Positions 30,451 to 37,829 of a DNA stretch of 64,000 bases are shown piece by piece. The stretch spans positions 186,001 to 250,000 of the forward strand of contig NZ_CABHYG010000011.1 in assembly GCF_902170785.1 (NCBI RefSeq), read 5' to 3'. Positions within the stretch are counted from its first letter, which is position 1. Each line of letters opens with the position of its first letter. Origin of the DNA: Yersinia proxima. GTDB taxonomy: Bacteria; Pseudomonadota; Gammaproteobacteria; Enterobacterales; Enterobacteriaceae. Under the pieces are notes generated by a model. That model saw nothing but the letters and a program-made list of their open reading frames with translations. It searched no databases and was not told where the DNA came from. The translations under genes were made by a program, and so were the position numbers.

Positions 30451-31025
30451 CAGTTAACCTCGGTGTAAATCCCAACAACGCGGCCAAGTGTTTTAATCTC
30501 ATCAATGCCACATTCAAATGGCACCCTACCACCCGTAACATGGAGCCTCCTGGCAGGAAGTAAAGCTAGCTCGCGGATACTGATAGAACCCTCAATATCT
30601 ACCAGCCACAATCCATCTGAAATAGATGCAACTAGCTCTATAATATGTGTCTTACCATCGGACTTAACACATTGCGGGTGAGTTAGCACTTTGCCAAATA
30701 GTTTTGGGTCGATACTCAAAATTCCATCTTCGACTAACTTACTTTCACTTAAAGTGAATGTTTTTAGCTCTAACACTTCATATTTAGGGGTTTCACCGCT
30801 AAATCTCGGCCCATTCCCAGTGAGTAACCAGTGAATGCTTGCGCCGGTATCTAAGGAGCAGTGAACAATAAAATCATAAGAGATAGTTCCACGCGTATAC
30901 CGATTCTGTAGGGAACTGGCTGCGATATTGAATTGTCTCGCAAGCTGTATCTTCTGACTAAATCCGTAAGCCTCGCAGACTCTGTTTAAAACATCCTCGT
31001 TACTGATTCCATCATCAATATTCAT
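30450..31025 (-). CDS. cI: 186-type CI repressor
   Basis: 191 residues. The N-terminal ~70 residues are a CI-type helix-turn-helix (SQKIQLARQFNIAASSLQNRYTRGTISYD), followed by the WLLTGNGP segment typical of this family. The C-terminal ~100 residues form the oligomerisation domain (SDGLWLVDIEGSISIREL). No Ala-Gly cleavage site with Ser-Lys dyad is evident, so, like 186 CI, it is unlikely to be self-cleaved by RecA. It should maintain lysogeny from the operators at 31030-31069 and the TTCAC sites. Confidence 0.88.
   Translation of the reverse strand: MNIDDGISNEDVLNRVCEAYGFSQKIQLARQFNIAASSLQNRYTRGTISYDFIVHCSLDTGASIHWLLTGNGPRFSGETPKYEVLELKTFTLSESKLVEDGILSIDPKLFGKVLTHPQCVKSDGKTHIIELVASISDGLWLVDIEGSISIRELALLPARRLHVTGGRVPFECGIDEIKTLGRVVGIYTEVN
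30744..30758. promoter_or_regulatory. TTCAC-N5-GTGAA site inside cI
   Basis: TTCAC-TTAAA-GTGAA, same layout as at 31423-31437 and 58188-58202. It lies ~300 bp left of the early promoter, where 186 has its flanking CI site FL. Confidence 0.55.
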
Positions 31026-31029
31026 AATT

Positions 31030-31074
31030 AATACGTCACTCCGTATTGACCAATGCGTCGTTACGCATTAGGAT
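31030..31074 (+). promoter_or_regulatory. Rightward early promoter with two repressor palindromes
   Basis: Palindrome AATACG-N6-CGTATT (31030-31047) and palindrome AATGCGT-N4-ACGCATT (31052-31069) have centres 22 bp apart. TTGACC (31046-31051), a 17-base spacer and TAGGAT (31069-31074) make a fair promoter whose spacer is exactly the second palindrome. CI bound there would block it. Confidence 0.65.
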
Positions 31075-31098
31075 TGCGGTCAAGCCTAAAGTCATTGA

Positions 31099-31134
31099 TG
31101 GCAAAAGTTGGCAAACCGTGGCAATCAATGGCAA
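31099..31134. promoter_or_regulatory. Four phased TGGCAA boxes (Apl/Cox sites)
   Basis: TGGCAA starts at 31099, 31109, 31119 and 31129: perfect 10-bp spacing, one face of the helix. The same hexamer inverted occurs three times at attL. In 186, Apl binds phased direct repeats at the early promoters and at att. Confidence 0.7.
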
Positions 31135-31161
31135 ATATTTTCTAACCGGGAATAATGCATT

Positions 31162-31422
31162 ATGACAGCACTCATTACAATCAAGATCCCACGTGAAACC
31201 GTTTTTCCAGAAGAGTTTGCAGCCCTTGAGGGGGTTTCTGTTCGCACCGTTTATCGTCGTACAACTGGTAACGACGCCTGTATCCCCATTGAGCCACGCA
31301 CTATAAAGAAAGGAAACAAGCGGGCTAGCGGCCCTATCAAGATTCTTTATGCTCGTTATAAAGAACTAGAAGCAAGAAAAGCGCTTGGTCATTCCCGTTT
31401 TCAAATCGTCATTGGTGCGTAA
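31162..31422 (+). CDS. Apl/Cox-type excisionase and early repressor
   Basis: 86 residues with a winged/AlpA-like helix-turn-helix (FAALEGVSVRTVYRRTTGN, about residues 14-32) and a basic C-terminal part, as in the Cox/Apl family of P2-like phages. Such proteins turn down the repressor promoter and assist excision. It is the first gene of the early rightward operon, divergent from cI. It would bind the phased TGGCAA boxes just upstream and at attL; that pairing is an inference. Confidence 0.8.
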   Translation: MTALITIKIPRETVFPEEFAALEGVSVRTVYRRTTGNDACIPIEPRTIKKGNKRASGPIKILYARYKELEARKALGHSRFQIVIGA

Positions 31423-31437
31423 TTCACATTAAGTGAA
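31423..31437. promoter_or_regulatory. TTCAC-N5-GTGAA site between apl and cII
   Basis: TTCAC-ATTAA-GTGAA inside a longer dyad (31421-31439), directly after the apl stop. Its position, ~380 bp right of the early operators, matches the 186 FR site. Confidence 0.55.
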
Positions 31438-31452
31438 TTTTGAGGTGAAAAC

Positions 31453-31962
31453 ATGTTTGATTTTTCTGTTTCTAAACATCCGCATTTTGACAACGCCTGC
31501 CGCCAGTTTCCAACGCGTCACAATCTGACGCAGTTGGCGAAACTGTTGGATATGAATGCACAAACGTTGCGGAATAAGCTCAACCCGGAGCAACCGCACC
31601 ACCTTACTGTTACTGAATTGCTTGCTATCACCGACGCAACAGAAGACGCCAGCCTTATCGATGCTATGTTGGCGCAAATCAATTGCATGCCATCGGTGCC
31701 AGTCAATGAAGCCTGTGCCGGTAATATCCCAACTTATGCGTTACATGCTACTGCTGCTGTTGGCTTAATTGCCGCTGCTGCTGTTCAAGGCGATCATAAG
31801 ACCGCTTCCCGTAAATCATCGCTACTGGATACCGTCAATACTGCGATTCGCCACCTGTCACTGATTGGCCTGACAGTGCAATGTCGCATTCAGTCAACCC
31901 CTGCGCTTGCTTCAACCGTTGATGTTATTAGCGGCTTGAGTGCTGTCGCCGGTTTAAGTTGA
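31453..31962 (+). CDS. cII: CII-like phage regulatory protein
   Basis: 169 residues of the P2/186 CII-type family (N-terminal MFDFSVSKHPHFDNACRQF, then LTQLAKLLDMNAQTLRNKLNPEQPHHLTVTELLAITD as the DNA-binding helix pair). In 186 CII activates the establishment promoter of cI. The C-terminal half is alanine-rich and less conserved. A GAGG site precedes the ATG. It is second in the early operon, after apl. Confidence 0.8.
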   Translation: MFDFSVSKHPHFDNACRQFPTRHNLTQLAKLLDMNAQTLRNKLNPEQPHHLTVTELLAITDATEDASLIDAMLAQINCMPSVPVNEACAGNIPTYALHATAAVGLIAAAAVQGDHKTASRKSSLLDTVNTAIRHLSLIGLTVQCRIQSTPALASTVDVISGLSAVAGLS

Positions 31963-31971
31963 GGTGTCTTT

Positions 31972-32157
31972 ATGATTATTTCTATTGCTCCACTGTTAAA
32001 ACAGCAAAGCCCGGTAAACCTGCGCCATTTCGGTCACGGTGTGCTGGAGTTGAAGAACGGCCAGCGCTGGAAGCCGGGAAGTAATCAAAAGGTGCTTTTA
32101 CAAGAATTGTCCTCTGCAAAGAAGACGCCAATATTACGTCGTCTGTTCGGACGTTGA
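31972..32157 (+). CDS. Fil-like phage protein (DUF2724)
   Basis: 61 residues, recognisable by GHGVLELKNGQRWKPGSN in its middle. The 186 Fil protein, named for filamentation of the host when expressed, belongs to this group. Mechanism is not known from sequence. GAGG precedes the ATG. It is early-operon gene three. Confidence 0.65.
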   Translation: MIISIAPLLKQQSPVNLRHFGHGVLELKNGQRWKPGSNQKVLLQELSSAKKTPILRRLFGR

Positions 32158-32168
32158 TTGGGGGTTAT

Positions 32169-32480
32169 ATGCTGCAATTAACGGAAGCTGAAAAATTAAG
32201 AATGACGGGTATTGCTCGTATTGCTGAATTAAAAGAAACGCATTTCCGTAATAGAAAGAATGTTGCTCAGGAGGCTTTTGACAAATCACCGGCACATTTG
32301 CGTAAAACAATTTGTTTTCATGCAGGGTTAAAAAAACGCCATGTGAATATGCAATTTTCAGAGTTAACTCCAGCAGAAAGAGAATCTGTTATTGAAGCGT
32401 TAAATTACTTAATTGAGTTTACTCGTTCGCTGCCGTCGTTTGTCAGTAATGATGACTGCGCGCTGAATATTATTAATTAA
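32169..32480 (+). CDS. Small early phage protein (DUF5347-like)
   Basis: 103 residues from the ATG at 32169 with a GGGGG tract before it; a TTG five codons earlier is less likely. Charged and helical; the central LRKTICFHAGLKKRHVNMQF segment resembles DUF5347 proteins of P2-like phages. It occupies the place of P2 gene B and its neighbours, but I see no helicase-loader motif. Function unknown. Confidence 0.5.
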   Translation: MLQLTEAEKLRMTGIARIAELKETHFRNRKNVAQEAFDKSPAHLRKTICFHAGLKKRHVNMQFSELTPAERESVIEALNYLIEFTRSLPSFVSNDDCALNIIN

Positions 32481-32545
32481 TTATCATCGCAATATATGGC
32501 GTTCTACTCGCCGGGTTTCGTATTGCCTAAAAACAGGAGTTATCT

Positions 32546-32818
32546 ATGCAGAATACAGAACAGAATATATGGGTTTTCGTAGACCCCGCAAAGCCGGGCA
32601 GTGAGAGCACAATCACAATGACGTCAGTTGAATCAATGGAGCTAATGCTCAATGAAGCGCGCATGAATGAAAGAAAGAATCAGGCCGCGCTGGTTTCATT
32701 TCGTTTGGATGAGATTGCTAATCAAATCCTAAACCGAGAATTGAACGGCGTAGAGGCGGCGGAGCTGCTTAATCAAATAGCCGAGGGAATTCTTAACCAA
32801 GCGCAGGCGCAACATTGA
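32546..32818 (+). CDS. DUF2732-like early phage protein
   Basis: 90 residues. The part from MLNEARMNERKNQAAL to the end is helical and matches the DUF2732 pattern found in many P2-like prophages (FRLDEIANQIL then AAELLNQIAEGIL). AGGAG precedes the ATG. The stop overlaps the next start (TGATG). Function unknown. Confidence 0.6.
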   Translation: MQNTEQNIWVFVDPAKPGSESTITMTSVESMELMLNEARMNERKNQAALVSFRLDEIANQILNRELNGVEAAELLNQIAEGILNQAQAQH

Positions 32819-33123
32819 TGATTGATGAAATCATTATTGATGCTCGTTACGCAATTACGTTGCTTGAGCCAACCCGAACTCTAAATCGCATTCCAAACCT
32901 CGTGCTTAACGAGATTAAATTCACCAAAGAAAATGAAAGGGTGTTAGCCGTAATTGCTCATTATCCGACAAGAGTTAGTTTGGTAAGTGATTTAATTCAT
33001 CATCGTATTTATCGCTCTGGCGTTAATTCTATTTCGGCGTTGGTTGAGGAAACTAAACGCCTTGCTGAATTATGTGAGAAAGGATTTAAAGATTTTCACT
33101 CTCCTAACTTATTACCTAAATAA
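32818..33123 (+). CDS. DUF5405-like protein, first paralogue
   Basis: 101 residues from the ATG overlapping the preceding stop. Shares the YPT-x-x-x-LV-x-x-LI pattern and a C-terminal S-x-x-x-L-x-x-E-x-x-R-x-x-x-LC-E pattern with the next gene, so the two are paralogues. Such proteins occur in the same place in many P2-like phages. Function unknown. Confidence 0.55.
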   Translation: MIDEIIIDARYAITLLEPTRTLNRIPNLVLNEIKFTKENERVLAVIAHYPTRVSLVSDLIHHRIYRSGVNSISALVEETKRLAELCEKGFKDFHSPNLLPK

Positions 33124-33133
33124 AGGATTTATT

Positions 33134-33415
33134 ATGCATATTAAAATTGGTGAAAAACACATTGTTACTTCTGACAGTCTGCAATTTATTCTTAATGAAG
33201 TAAAAGTAAGCCAAAAAGGTAAAAGTGAGGGGCAGGAACGTTTAGAGCCAATTGCTTATTATCCAACTATTGCCCAACTGGTCGAGGGATTAATAAAGCG
33301 CAATATAGGTGAAGCGCAGATTAATAGCTTTGCGTCATTGGGTAATGAAATTGGTCGCATTGGTAAGTTATGTCAAGAGGCGTTTTCTTCACCATCATCC
33401 AAGGTGAAGCAATGA
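33134..33415 (+). CDS. DUF5405-like protein, second paralogue
   Basis: 93 residues from the ATG at 33134 (AAAGGA before it). It is a typical DUF5405 protein (MHIKIGEKHIVTSDSLQFIL). Its stop overlaps the start of the next small gene (ATGA). Together with its upstream paralogue it suggests a tandem duplication. Function unknown. Confidence 0.6.
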   Translation: MHIKIGEKHIVTSDSLQFILNEVKVSQKGKSEGQERLEPIAYYPTIAQLVEGLIKRNIGEAQINSFASLGNEIGRIGKLCQEAFSSPSSKVKQ

Positions 33416-33513
33416 AATTAAGTATCTGGATTTTCTTTCACGTCATGTTGCCAGCTATTTGCGGTGCTGGCTTGGTGATTTTGTGTCTCACCTTAAAAGT
33501 TAATGGGCTGTAA
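33412..33513 (+). CDS. 33-residue single-span membrane peptide
   Basis: ATG overlaps the previous stop by four bases, so it is probably translationally coupled. The peptide begins MKLSIWIFFHVMLPAICGAG and is almost entirely one membrane helix. The next gene starts 2 bases after its stop. It is too short for a family call; the tight packing argues that it is real. Confidence 0.5.
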   Translation: MKLSIWIFFHVMLPAICGAGLVILCLTLKVNGL

Positions 33514-33515
33514 TT

Positions 33516-34421
33516 ATGGCTACTGAATGCTTTGTATATAAAAACTTTAATGATGAACGAACATTAATGATTAATACCATTGACGATATTGTGACGGAAT
33601 ATCAAGAGCAGGGGTATCGATTAACTACGCGTCAGGTTTATTACCAACTTGTGGCGCGTGGCATGATTGAGAACACGCTACAGAGCTATAAACGTATTGC
33701 CTCGCTGATTAATGACGCGAAGCTCGCGGGCTTGATTGATTGGTCTGGTCTTGAGGATAGGACGCGAGATTTTATTACCCGGAGTCACTGGAATAGTCCT
33801 AGCGAGATTATTCGTGCTAGTGCTGAGCAGTATCATGAGGATTTATGGGGTAATCAATCACAGCGGCTTTTTGTCATTATCGAAAAAGAGGCGTTGGTCG
33901 GCGTTCTTGAGTCGCTTTGCAATCGGTATGACGTGCCTTTACTTGCTGCACGTGGTTATCCGTCAGGTTCCGTTTTGTATGATTTTGCTCAAAGTCATTT
34001 AATTCCTGCAACCAATTTGCGGCAGCACTGCCATATTTTGCACCTTGGCGACCATGACCCAAGTGGCATTGATATGACGCGGGATTTAGCTGGCCGATTA
34101 GATATGTTTACTTATACCTCCGCTCTGGTTTCCCTTGAGCGAATCGCACTAAATATGGAACAGGTTGAAGAAATTAACCCGCCTGAAAACCCGGCGAAAA
34201 CAACGGACTCTCGTTTTGCTCAATATATCAAAAGATATGGCCGCTCAAGTTGGGAGCTTGATGCTTTGCAGCCTCGCTATCTAAATCAACTTGTTGAGGA
34301 AAAAATATCCAGTCGAATTGATTGGGATGAATGGGAGCAAAAGAAAACTGAGATTAAAGCCCGTCGTACTGCGCTGGAAGATGTTGCTAATCGGTTCGAA
34401 CATGATGCGGGTGACGAGTGA
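33516..34421 (+). CDS. TopVI-A/Spo11-like protein with winged helix and TOPRIM
   Basis: 301 residues. The first ~90 residues hold LTTRQVYYQLVARGMIEN, close to the R-D/E-x-Y-Y active-site motif of Spo11/TopVI-A 5Y-CAP domains, with Y42/Y43. Next is a TOPRIM domain: E123 in FVIIEKEALVGVLE and the D-x-D of LHLGDHDPSGIDMTRD (D179, D181). This is the architecture of a TopVI A subunit in short form; no ATPase B subunit is nearby. It lies directly before and overlaps gpA. Nicking/cleavage in replication is one idea; not proven. Confidence 0.7.
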   Translation: MATECFVYKNFNDERTLMINTIDDIVTEYQEQGYRLTTRQVYYQLVARGMIENTLQSYKRIASLINDAKLAGLIDWSGLEDRTRDFITRSHWNSPSEIIRASAEQYHEDLWGNQSQRLFVIIEKEALVGVLESLCNRYDVPLLAARGYPSGSVLYDFAQSHLIPATNLRQHCHILHLGDHDPSGIDMTRDLAGRLDMFTYTSALVSLERIALNMEQVEEINPPENPAKTTDSRFAQYIKRYGRSSWELDALQPRYLNQLVEEKISSRIDWDEWEQKKTEIKARRTALEDVANRFEHDAGDE

Positions 34422-36697
34422 GCACCTTTATTCGTGGCCGTGTTACACCAACTCCGCCGCTGCCTTATCCGGGCAGCGGCGCTGCTGTTCCTGCTTATGC
34501 CTATCCCGGTAGCAAACCGCGCGAAACCTTGTCCGGCATTCAAAGACCGCTTACCCGTGAACAACTGATTCAGGGGCAAGCCGTTTTAGCCAATATCCAT
34601 AATCTGCCTCACTTCCTGCGTAGCCAGTTTATTTCTCGCTATCAATACCTGTTAGCCAATAAAGGGCTAAACGACGCTAATAAATGGCTGGTTTTTGTCT
34701 TTGACCAGCGTATCTGGCCGCGTATTCAGGTGGTCAATAGCAAAAATGTTATGCGCCTCAGTGCATCAATGAGCTTTTCCATTGATGCCCCAACCTATGC
34801 CAGCCTAGCGGGTATGCATGATAAAGAGCTGCGCCGCTTTGCCCGCAAAATCGGTGATGAGCTAATGGTGGCGTACAACCATCATTGTGATGAATGCATT
34901 AAGGCTAATCAGGGTGACAGGGCCGTTTTATTGCAGGCCGATACGCAGGTACGGATATTCGGCGATCTTGCCAGAATGGCGCGCGCTTTTAATATCACCC
35001 CGATGCACTGGCGCAAATACCTGAAAGGTCGGTTAGATATCACCTCAGCTATTGCCAGTTTGTCACGGCTGGTTAATCCCGAATGGTGGGAGCGCAAACT
35101 CAAAGCACAGCGTACCCGCTGGCGGGAAGCGCTATTGATTGCTGTCGGTAATGTTAGCCGGGATATATCGGCGTCTTCATATGCCAGTAAGCAGGCTATC
35201 CGCGAAGTGTTCGCCCGTCGCCAATCTAATCTGGAATATCTCAAAAGCTGCCAGTTAGAAAATATTGAAACCGGTGAACGCATCGACCTGATTGATAAGG
35301 TGATGGCGAGTATTTCTAATCCAGAAATTCGCCGCATGGAGTTAATGAACACCATCGCTTTCACGGAAAAATATGCTGCCGGGCAAAAGCACGTCGGCAT
35401 GTTCCTGACCATCACCACCCCGTCAAAATATCACCCGACCCGCGTTGTGGGGAAAGGCGACAACGAGAAAGTCCAGCTTAATCATAAGTGGAATAATGAA
35501 GCCTATTCCCCCAAAGACGGCCAGCGCTATCTCTGCAAGATTTGGAGCAAGATGCGCACCGCCTTTAAAGACAACGAATTAAGCGTCTACGGAATGCGCG
35601 TAGTTGAGCCACACCATGACGGTACACCGCACTGGCACATGATGCTGTTTTGCCAACGCCGCCAGCGCCAGCAGGTTATCGACATCATGCGCCGCTATGC
35701 GTTGAAAGAAGACGGTGACGAGCGTGGGGCTGATAAATATCGCTTTGAGTGTAAGCACATGAACAAAGGCGGGGCCGCTGGCTACATTGCTAAATACATT
35801 GCCAAGAATATCGACGGCTATGCGCTTGAGGGTGAACGCGACCATGAAACCGGTGAGCTGCTAACCGATTCCGCTGCGGCGGTAACAGCGTGGGCGGCAA
35901 CGTGGCGCATCCCTCAATTTCGCCCGATTGGGCTTCCCTCCATGGGAGTCTATCGCGAGTGTCGCCGTATCCGTTCTATTAGTCTGGCCGAGACTTTCGA
36001 CGAAACCGTGGAAGCCGTGCGCCATGCGGCTGACGAGGGTGATTTTGCGGCCTACATCATGGCGCAAGGTGGCACCAATTGCGGTAATCAGACCGTCCGG
36101 TTAGCCAAGCGCGTCGCCGATGAGCTGAACGCCTACGATGAAGAAGTACAGAAAGTCGTCGGTATCTATGCGCCTCACTTGGGCGCTGACCATATTCATG
36201 AAACCCGCACAACCCAATGGCGCATCGTTGCTGGTGCCGTTGACGTTGAGCTTTTGACTTTGAAAAGCGCCTCTGGCGCGCCTCGGAGTCCTGTCAATAA
36301 CTGTGGGTTAGGTGGAAACACCCAAGCGCCAAATGACCCCAGCGGGCAGGCTGAAACGCCTGTGGTGGCGATGGAATACCCACCGGACGCCGTTATTGAC
36401 TGGTCGGACACTGCCGCCGTGAGGGCGATTGTGGCCCGCGTTAAAGAGAAACAGCCAACGATAAGCAAGATACAACGCAGTTATGACCCCACCAAGGGCC
36501 GAATTATTGCGCCATCTGCCCGCTTAACCCGCGAAGAACGCCAGCGCATCTCCCAAATTCGCAATGATTTACTGCTGAAAGATATCAGCGTCCAGCGCTG
36601 GGAGCTGGAATCGTTAGCCCGTGGGGCTTCAATGACGTTCGATGACACTGTTATTCAATATCCGGCCTTGTCCGACTGGCCGGAATTCGATGATTAA
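34418..36697 (+). CDS. A: Rolling-circle replication initiator gpA
   Basis: 759 residues, the P2 gpA family (HUH endonuclease). The start is GTG at 34418, overlapping the previous stop (GTGA). Visible motifs: TIAFTEKYAAGQKHVGMFLTIT (motif I region), PHWHMMLF with H405 and H407 (HUH), and YIAKY with two catalytic tyrosines Y456 and Y460 four apart, as in P2 gpA. It nicks the phage origin, which in P2 lies inside gene A, and stays bound to the 5' end. Position before cos is as in P2. Confidence 0.95.
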   Translation: MSTFIRGRVTPTPPLPYPGSGAAVPAYAYPGSKPRETLSGIQRPLTREQLIQGQAVLANIHNLPHFLRSQFISRYQYLLANKGLNDANKWLVFVFDQRIWPRIQVVNSKNVMRLSASMSFSIDAPTYASLAGMHDKELRRFARKIGDELMVAYNHHCDECIKANQGDRAVLLQADTQVRIFGDLARMARAFNITPMHWRKYLKGRLDITSAIASLSRLVNPEWWERKLKAQRTRWREALLIAVGNVSRDISASSYASKQAIREVFARRQSNLEYLKSCQLENIETGERIDLIDKVMASISNPEIRRMELMNTIAFTEKYAAGQKHVGMFLTITTPSKYHPTRVVGKGDNEKVQLNHKWNNEAYSPKDGQRYLCKIWSKMRTAFKDNELSVYGMRVVEPHHDGTPHWHMMLFCQRRQRQQVIDIMRRYALKEDGDERGADKYRFECKHMNKGGAAGYIAKYIAKNIDGYALEGERDHETGELLTDSAAAVTAWAATWRIPQFRPIGLPSMGVYRECRRIRSISLAETFDETVEAVRHAADEGDFAAYIMAQGGTNCGNQTVRLAKRVADELNAYDEEVQKVVGIYAPHLGADHIHETRTTQWRIVAGAVDVELLTLKSASGAPRSPVNNCGLGGNTQAPNDPSGQAETPVVAMEYPPDAVIDWSDTAAVRAIVARVKEKQPTISKIQRSYDPTKGRIIAPSARLTREERQRISQIRNDLLLKDISVQRWELESLARGASMTFDDTVIQYPALSDWPEFDD

Positions 36698-36716
36698 TCT
36701 ACCTGAGAGAGAAACC

Positions 36717-37076
36717 ATGACTAAAACCGACGCCACTACCCGCAAACAGGCACAGCGCCAGCGTGATAAATCCGCCGGTATCAATGAAATTCGCGCCCGG
36801 CTTGAGCCAGAAGAACACGCCATGCTGACCGAGGGTATGGCCGCCCGACGTCTGTTCCGGCCAGCCTACGATTTACCGGAATATATCGCGCTCCTGATTC
36901 GACAAGATAACCAGCGACTAAAAGAGCAACTGGCTGAACTGGGTAAACAATGTTGCGGCAAATGTGGCGATACCTTGCCGGGTGATCCGAATGGGTGTTG
37001 TTTACGCGGTGAGGCGGCATGTTGGCAAACCAAAGGCATCAACAGTCTATTGATTAGCGCAATTAAACCGTTGTGA
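36717..37076 (+). CDS. Small phage protein with cysteine cluster
   Basis: 119 residues from the ATG at 36717 (GAGAGAAA site). A helical first part (RKQAQRQRDKSAGINEIRARL) is followed by a cluster CCGKCGDTLPGDPNGCC (about residues 83-99) and a further Cys, a possible zinc ribbon. I do not recognise a family with confidence; similar proteins follow gpA in several P2-like prophages. It could bind DNA or RNA. A hairpin overlaps its stop. Confidence 0.55.
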   Translation: MTKTDATTRKQAQRQRDKSAGINEIRARLEPEEHAMLTEGMAARRLFRPAYDLPEYIALLIRQDNQRLKEQLAELGKQCCGKCGDTLPGDPNGCCLRGEAACWQTKGINSLLISAIKPL

Positions 37077-37113
37077 CGCGTCACACTGAAAATTAAATAT
37101 GTAATGTGACGCG
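37077..37113 (+). terminator. Hairpin after the cysteine-cluster gene
   Basis: CGCGTCACA (37077-37085) pairs perfectly with TGTGACGCG (37105-37113) around an AT-rich loop. The left arm is also in a 12-bp palindrome (37073-37084). No T-run follows. Confidence 0.4.
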
Positions 37114-37235
37114 CTGTGTTCACTGCTTTTATGCATAAAAGGCTTGTTGTTCAACAGGCTGCTTTTTAAACCAAGATTTTTTACTTAAGTAAAACCATAG
37201 ATTTATATAGAAGTTTTCTTAAAAAATGCATAGTA

Positions 37236-37255
37236 TACTGTATATAAACACAGTA
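37236..37255 (+). promoter_or_regulatory. LexA (SOS) box
   Basis: TACTGTATATAAACACAGTA has the full CTG-N10-CAG core with AT-rich middle and flanking TA, a near-consensus LexA site. TATACT at 37234-37239 could be the -10 it covers. It is 28 bases before the next start codon. Confidence 0.85.
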
Positions 37256-37282
37256 CGCGTGGTGCTGGGAGGTTATTAGGTG

Positions 37283-37465
37283 ATGGATTTAGACGGGCTA
37301 GTTCTACTTGAACGGATAGACCTCATCGCTAGAATGTCAGCTAGCGATGAAATGAAAAACCGAGATCGTGAGGTGGCGTTAGCATGGATTGCTGAGTTAG
37401 CCATGGAAGCTAAAAATAGCTATTTAGACGGGGCAGGGGAGTCAGGTTTACATCCTTTGCGCTGA
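37283..37465 (+). CDS. SOS-controlled small phage protein (antirepressor candidate)
   Basis: 60 residues from the ATG at 37283 (GGGAGG site; an in-frame GTG at 37280 is equally possible). Acidic, helical, no family recognised (MDLDGLVLLERIDLIARMSA at the start). It stands behind a LexA box and next to cos. In phage 186 the LexA-controlled gene tum, whose product inactivates CI, lies in the same place, but this protein is shorter and not visibly similar to Tum or DinI. An antirepressor role is inference from position and control only. Confidence 0.6.
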   Translation: MDLDGLVLLERIDLIARMSASDEMKNRDREVALAWIAELAMEAKNSYLDGAGESGLHPLR

Positions 37466-37475
37466 CTTTTAGCGC

Positions 37476-37578
37476 TGCATGCATATAGTGCATGATTTTG
37501 CATGATGAAGCTGAGCCAGAAACTCCCAGTTAGCCCCAGTTCCGGCGCGGTTCCCGATGGTTCATGCAAGTGCATGAA
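37476..37578. repeat. TGCATG box cluster beside cos
   Basis: TGCATG at 37476, 37489, 37499 and 37571, and its inverse within TTCATGCAA at 37561-37569. The first three are 13 and 10 bp apart. Candidate sites for terminase (gpM) binding. Confidence 0.5.
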
Positions 37579-37599
37579 AAGCGACCTGCAAAGCGCGCA

Positions 37600-37618
37600 G
37601 GCGTGGCGGGGATAGCAT
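37600..37618. other. cos site (cohesive-end sequence)
   Basis: GGCGTGGCGGGGATAGCAT matches the 19-base P2/P4 cohesive end (GGCGAGGCGGGGAAAGCAC, from memory) at 16 of 19 positions. It stands between the early block and gene Q, where P2 has cos. Confidence 0.85.
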
Positions 37619-37782
37619 TGCGCGCAAAGGGTTTTGATACCCTTATTTATCGATCTTGGGCGGGCCGTGGTGCTGCGCTCGGTTGAGTCGAGAGTCAATG
37701 CGCATTCGTAGGGTGTGAGGGCGTGACGGGCGTCTGGTGGCGTATGGTGCGAGGGGGCGGAATGGCTATTTTTCAGGCATGA

Positions 37783-37806
37783 AAAAGCCGCCCGGTTCGG
37801 CGGCTA
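37783..37806 (-). terminator. Terminator of the Q-side late operon
   Basis: On the minus strand GCCGCC-GAACCG-GGCGGC is followed by five T residues, about 25 bases after the stop of the small gene at 37830. Confidence 0.85.
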
Positions 37807-37829
37807 TGATGTTCAAAACTATCAGTTAA

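Larger units (their letters stand above)
37466..37829. other. cos region, gene-free
   Basis: 364 bases without a credible gene. It contains five TGCATG-type boxes (37476-37576), the cos site (37600-37618), and the terminator of the leftward late operon (37783-37806). Confidence 0.7.

Noticed and set aside
37077-37829. P2 tin/old-like exclusion genes
   Set aside because: The place where P2 has them contains only the LexA-box gene, cos and the small gene at 37830; none shows a kinase, ATPase or nuclease motif.
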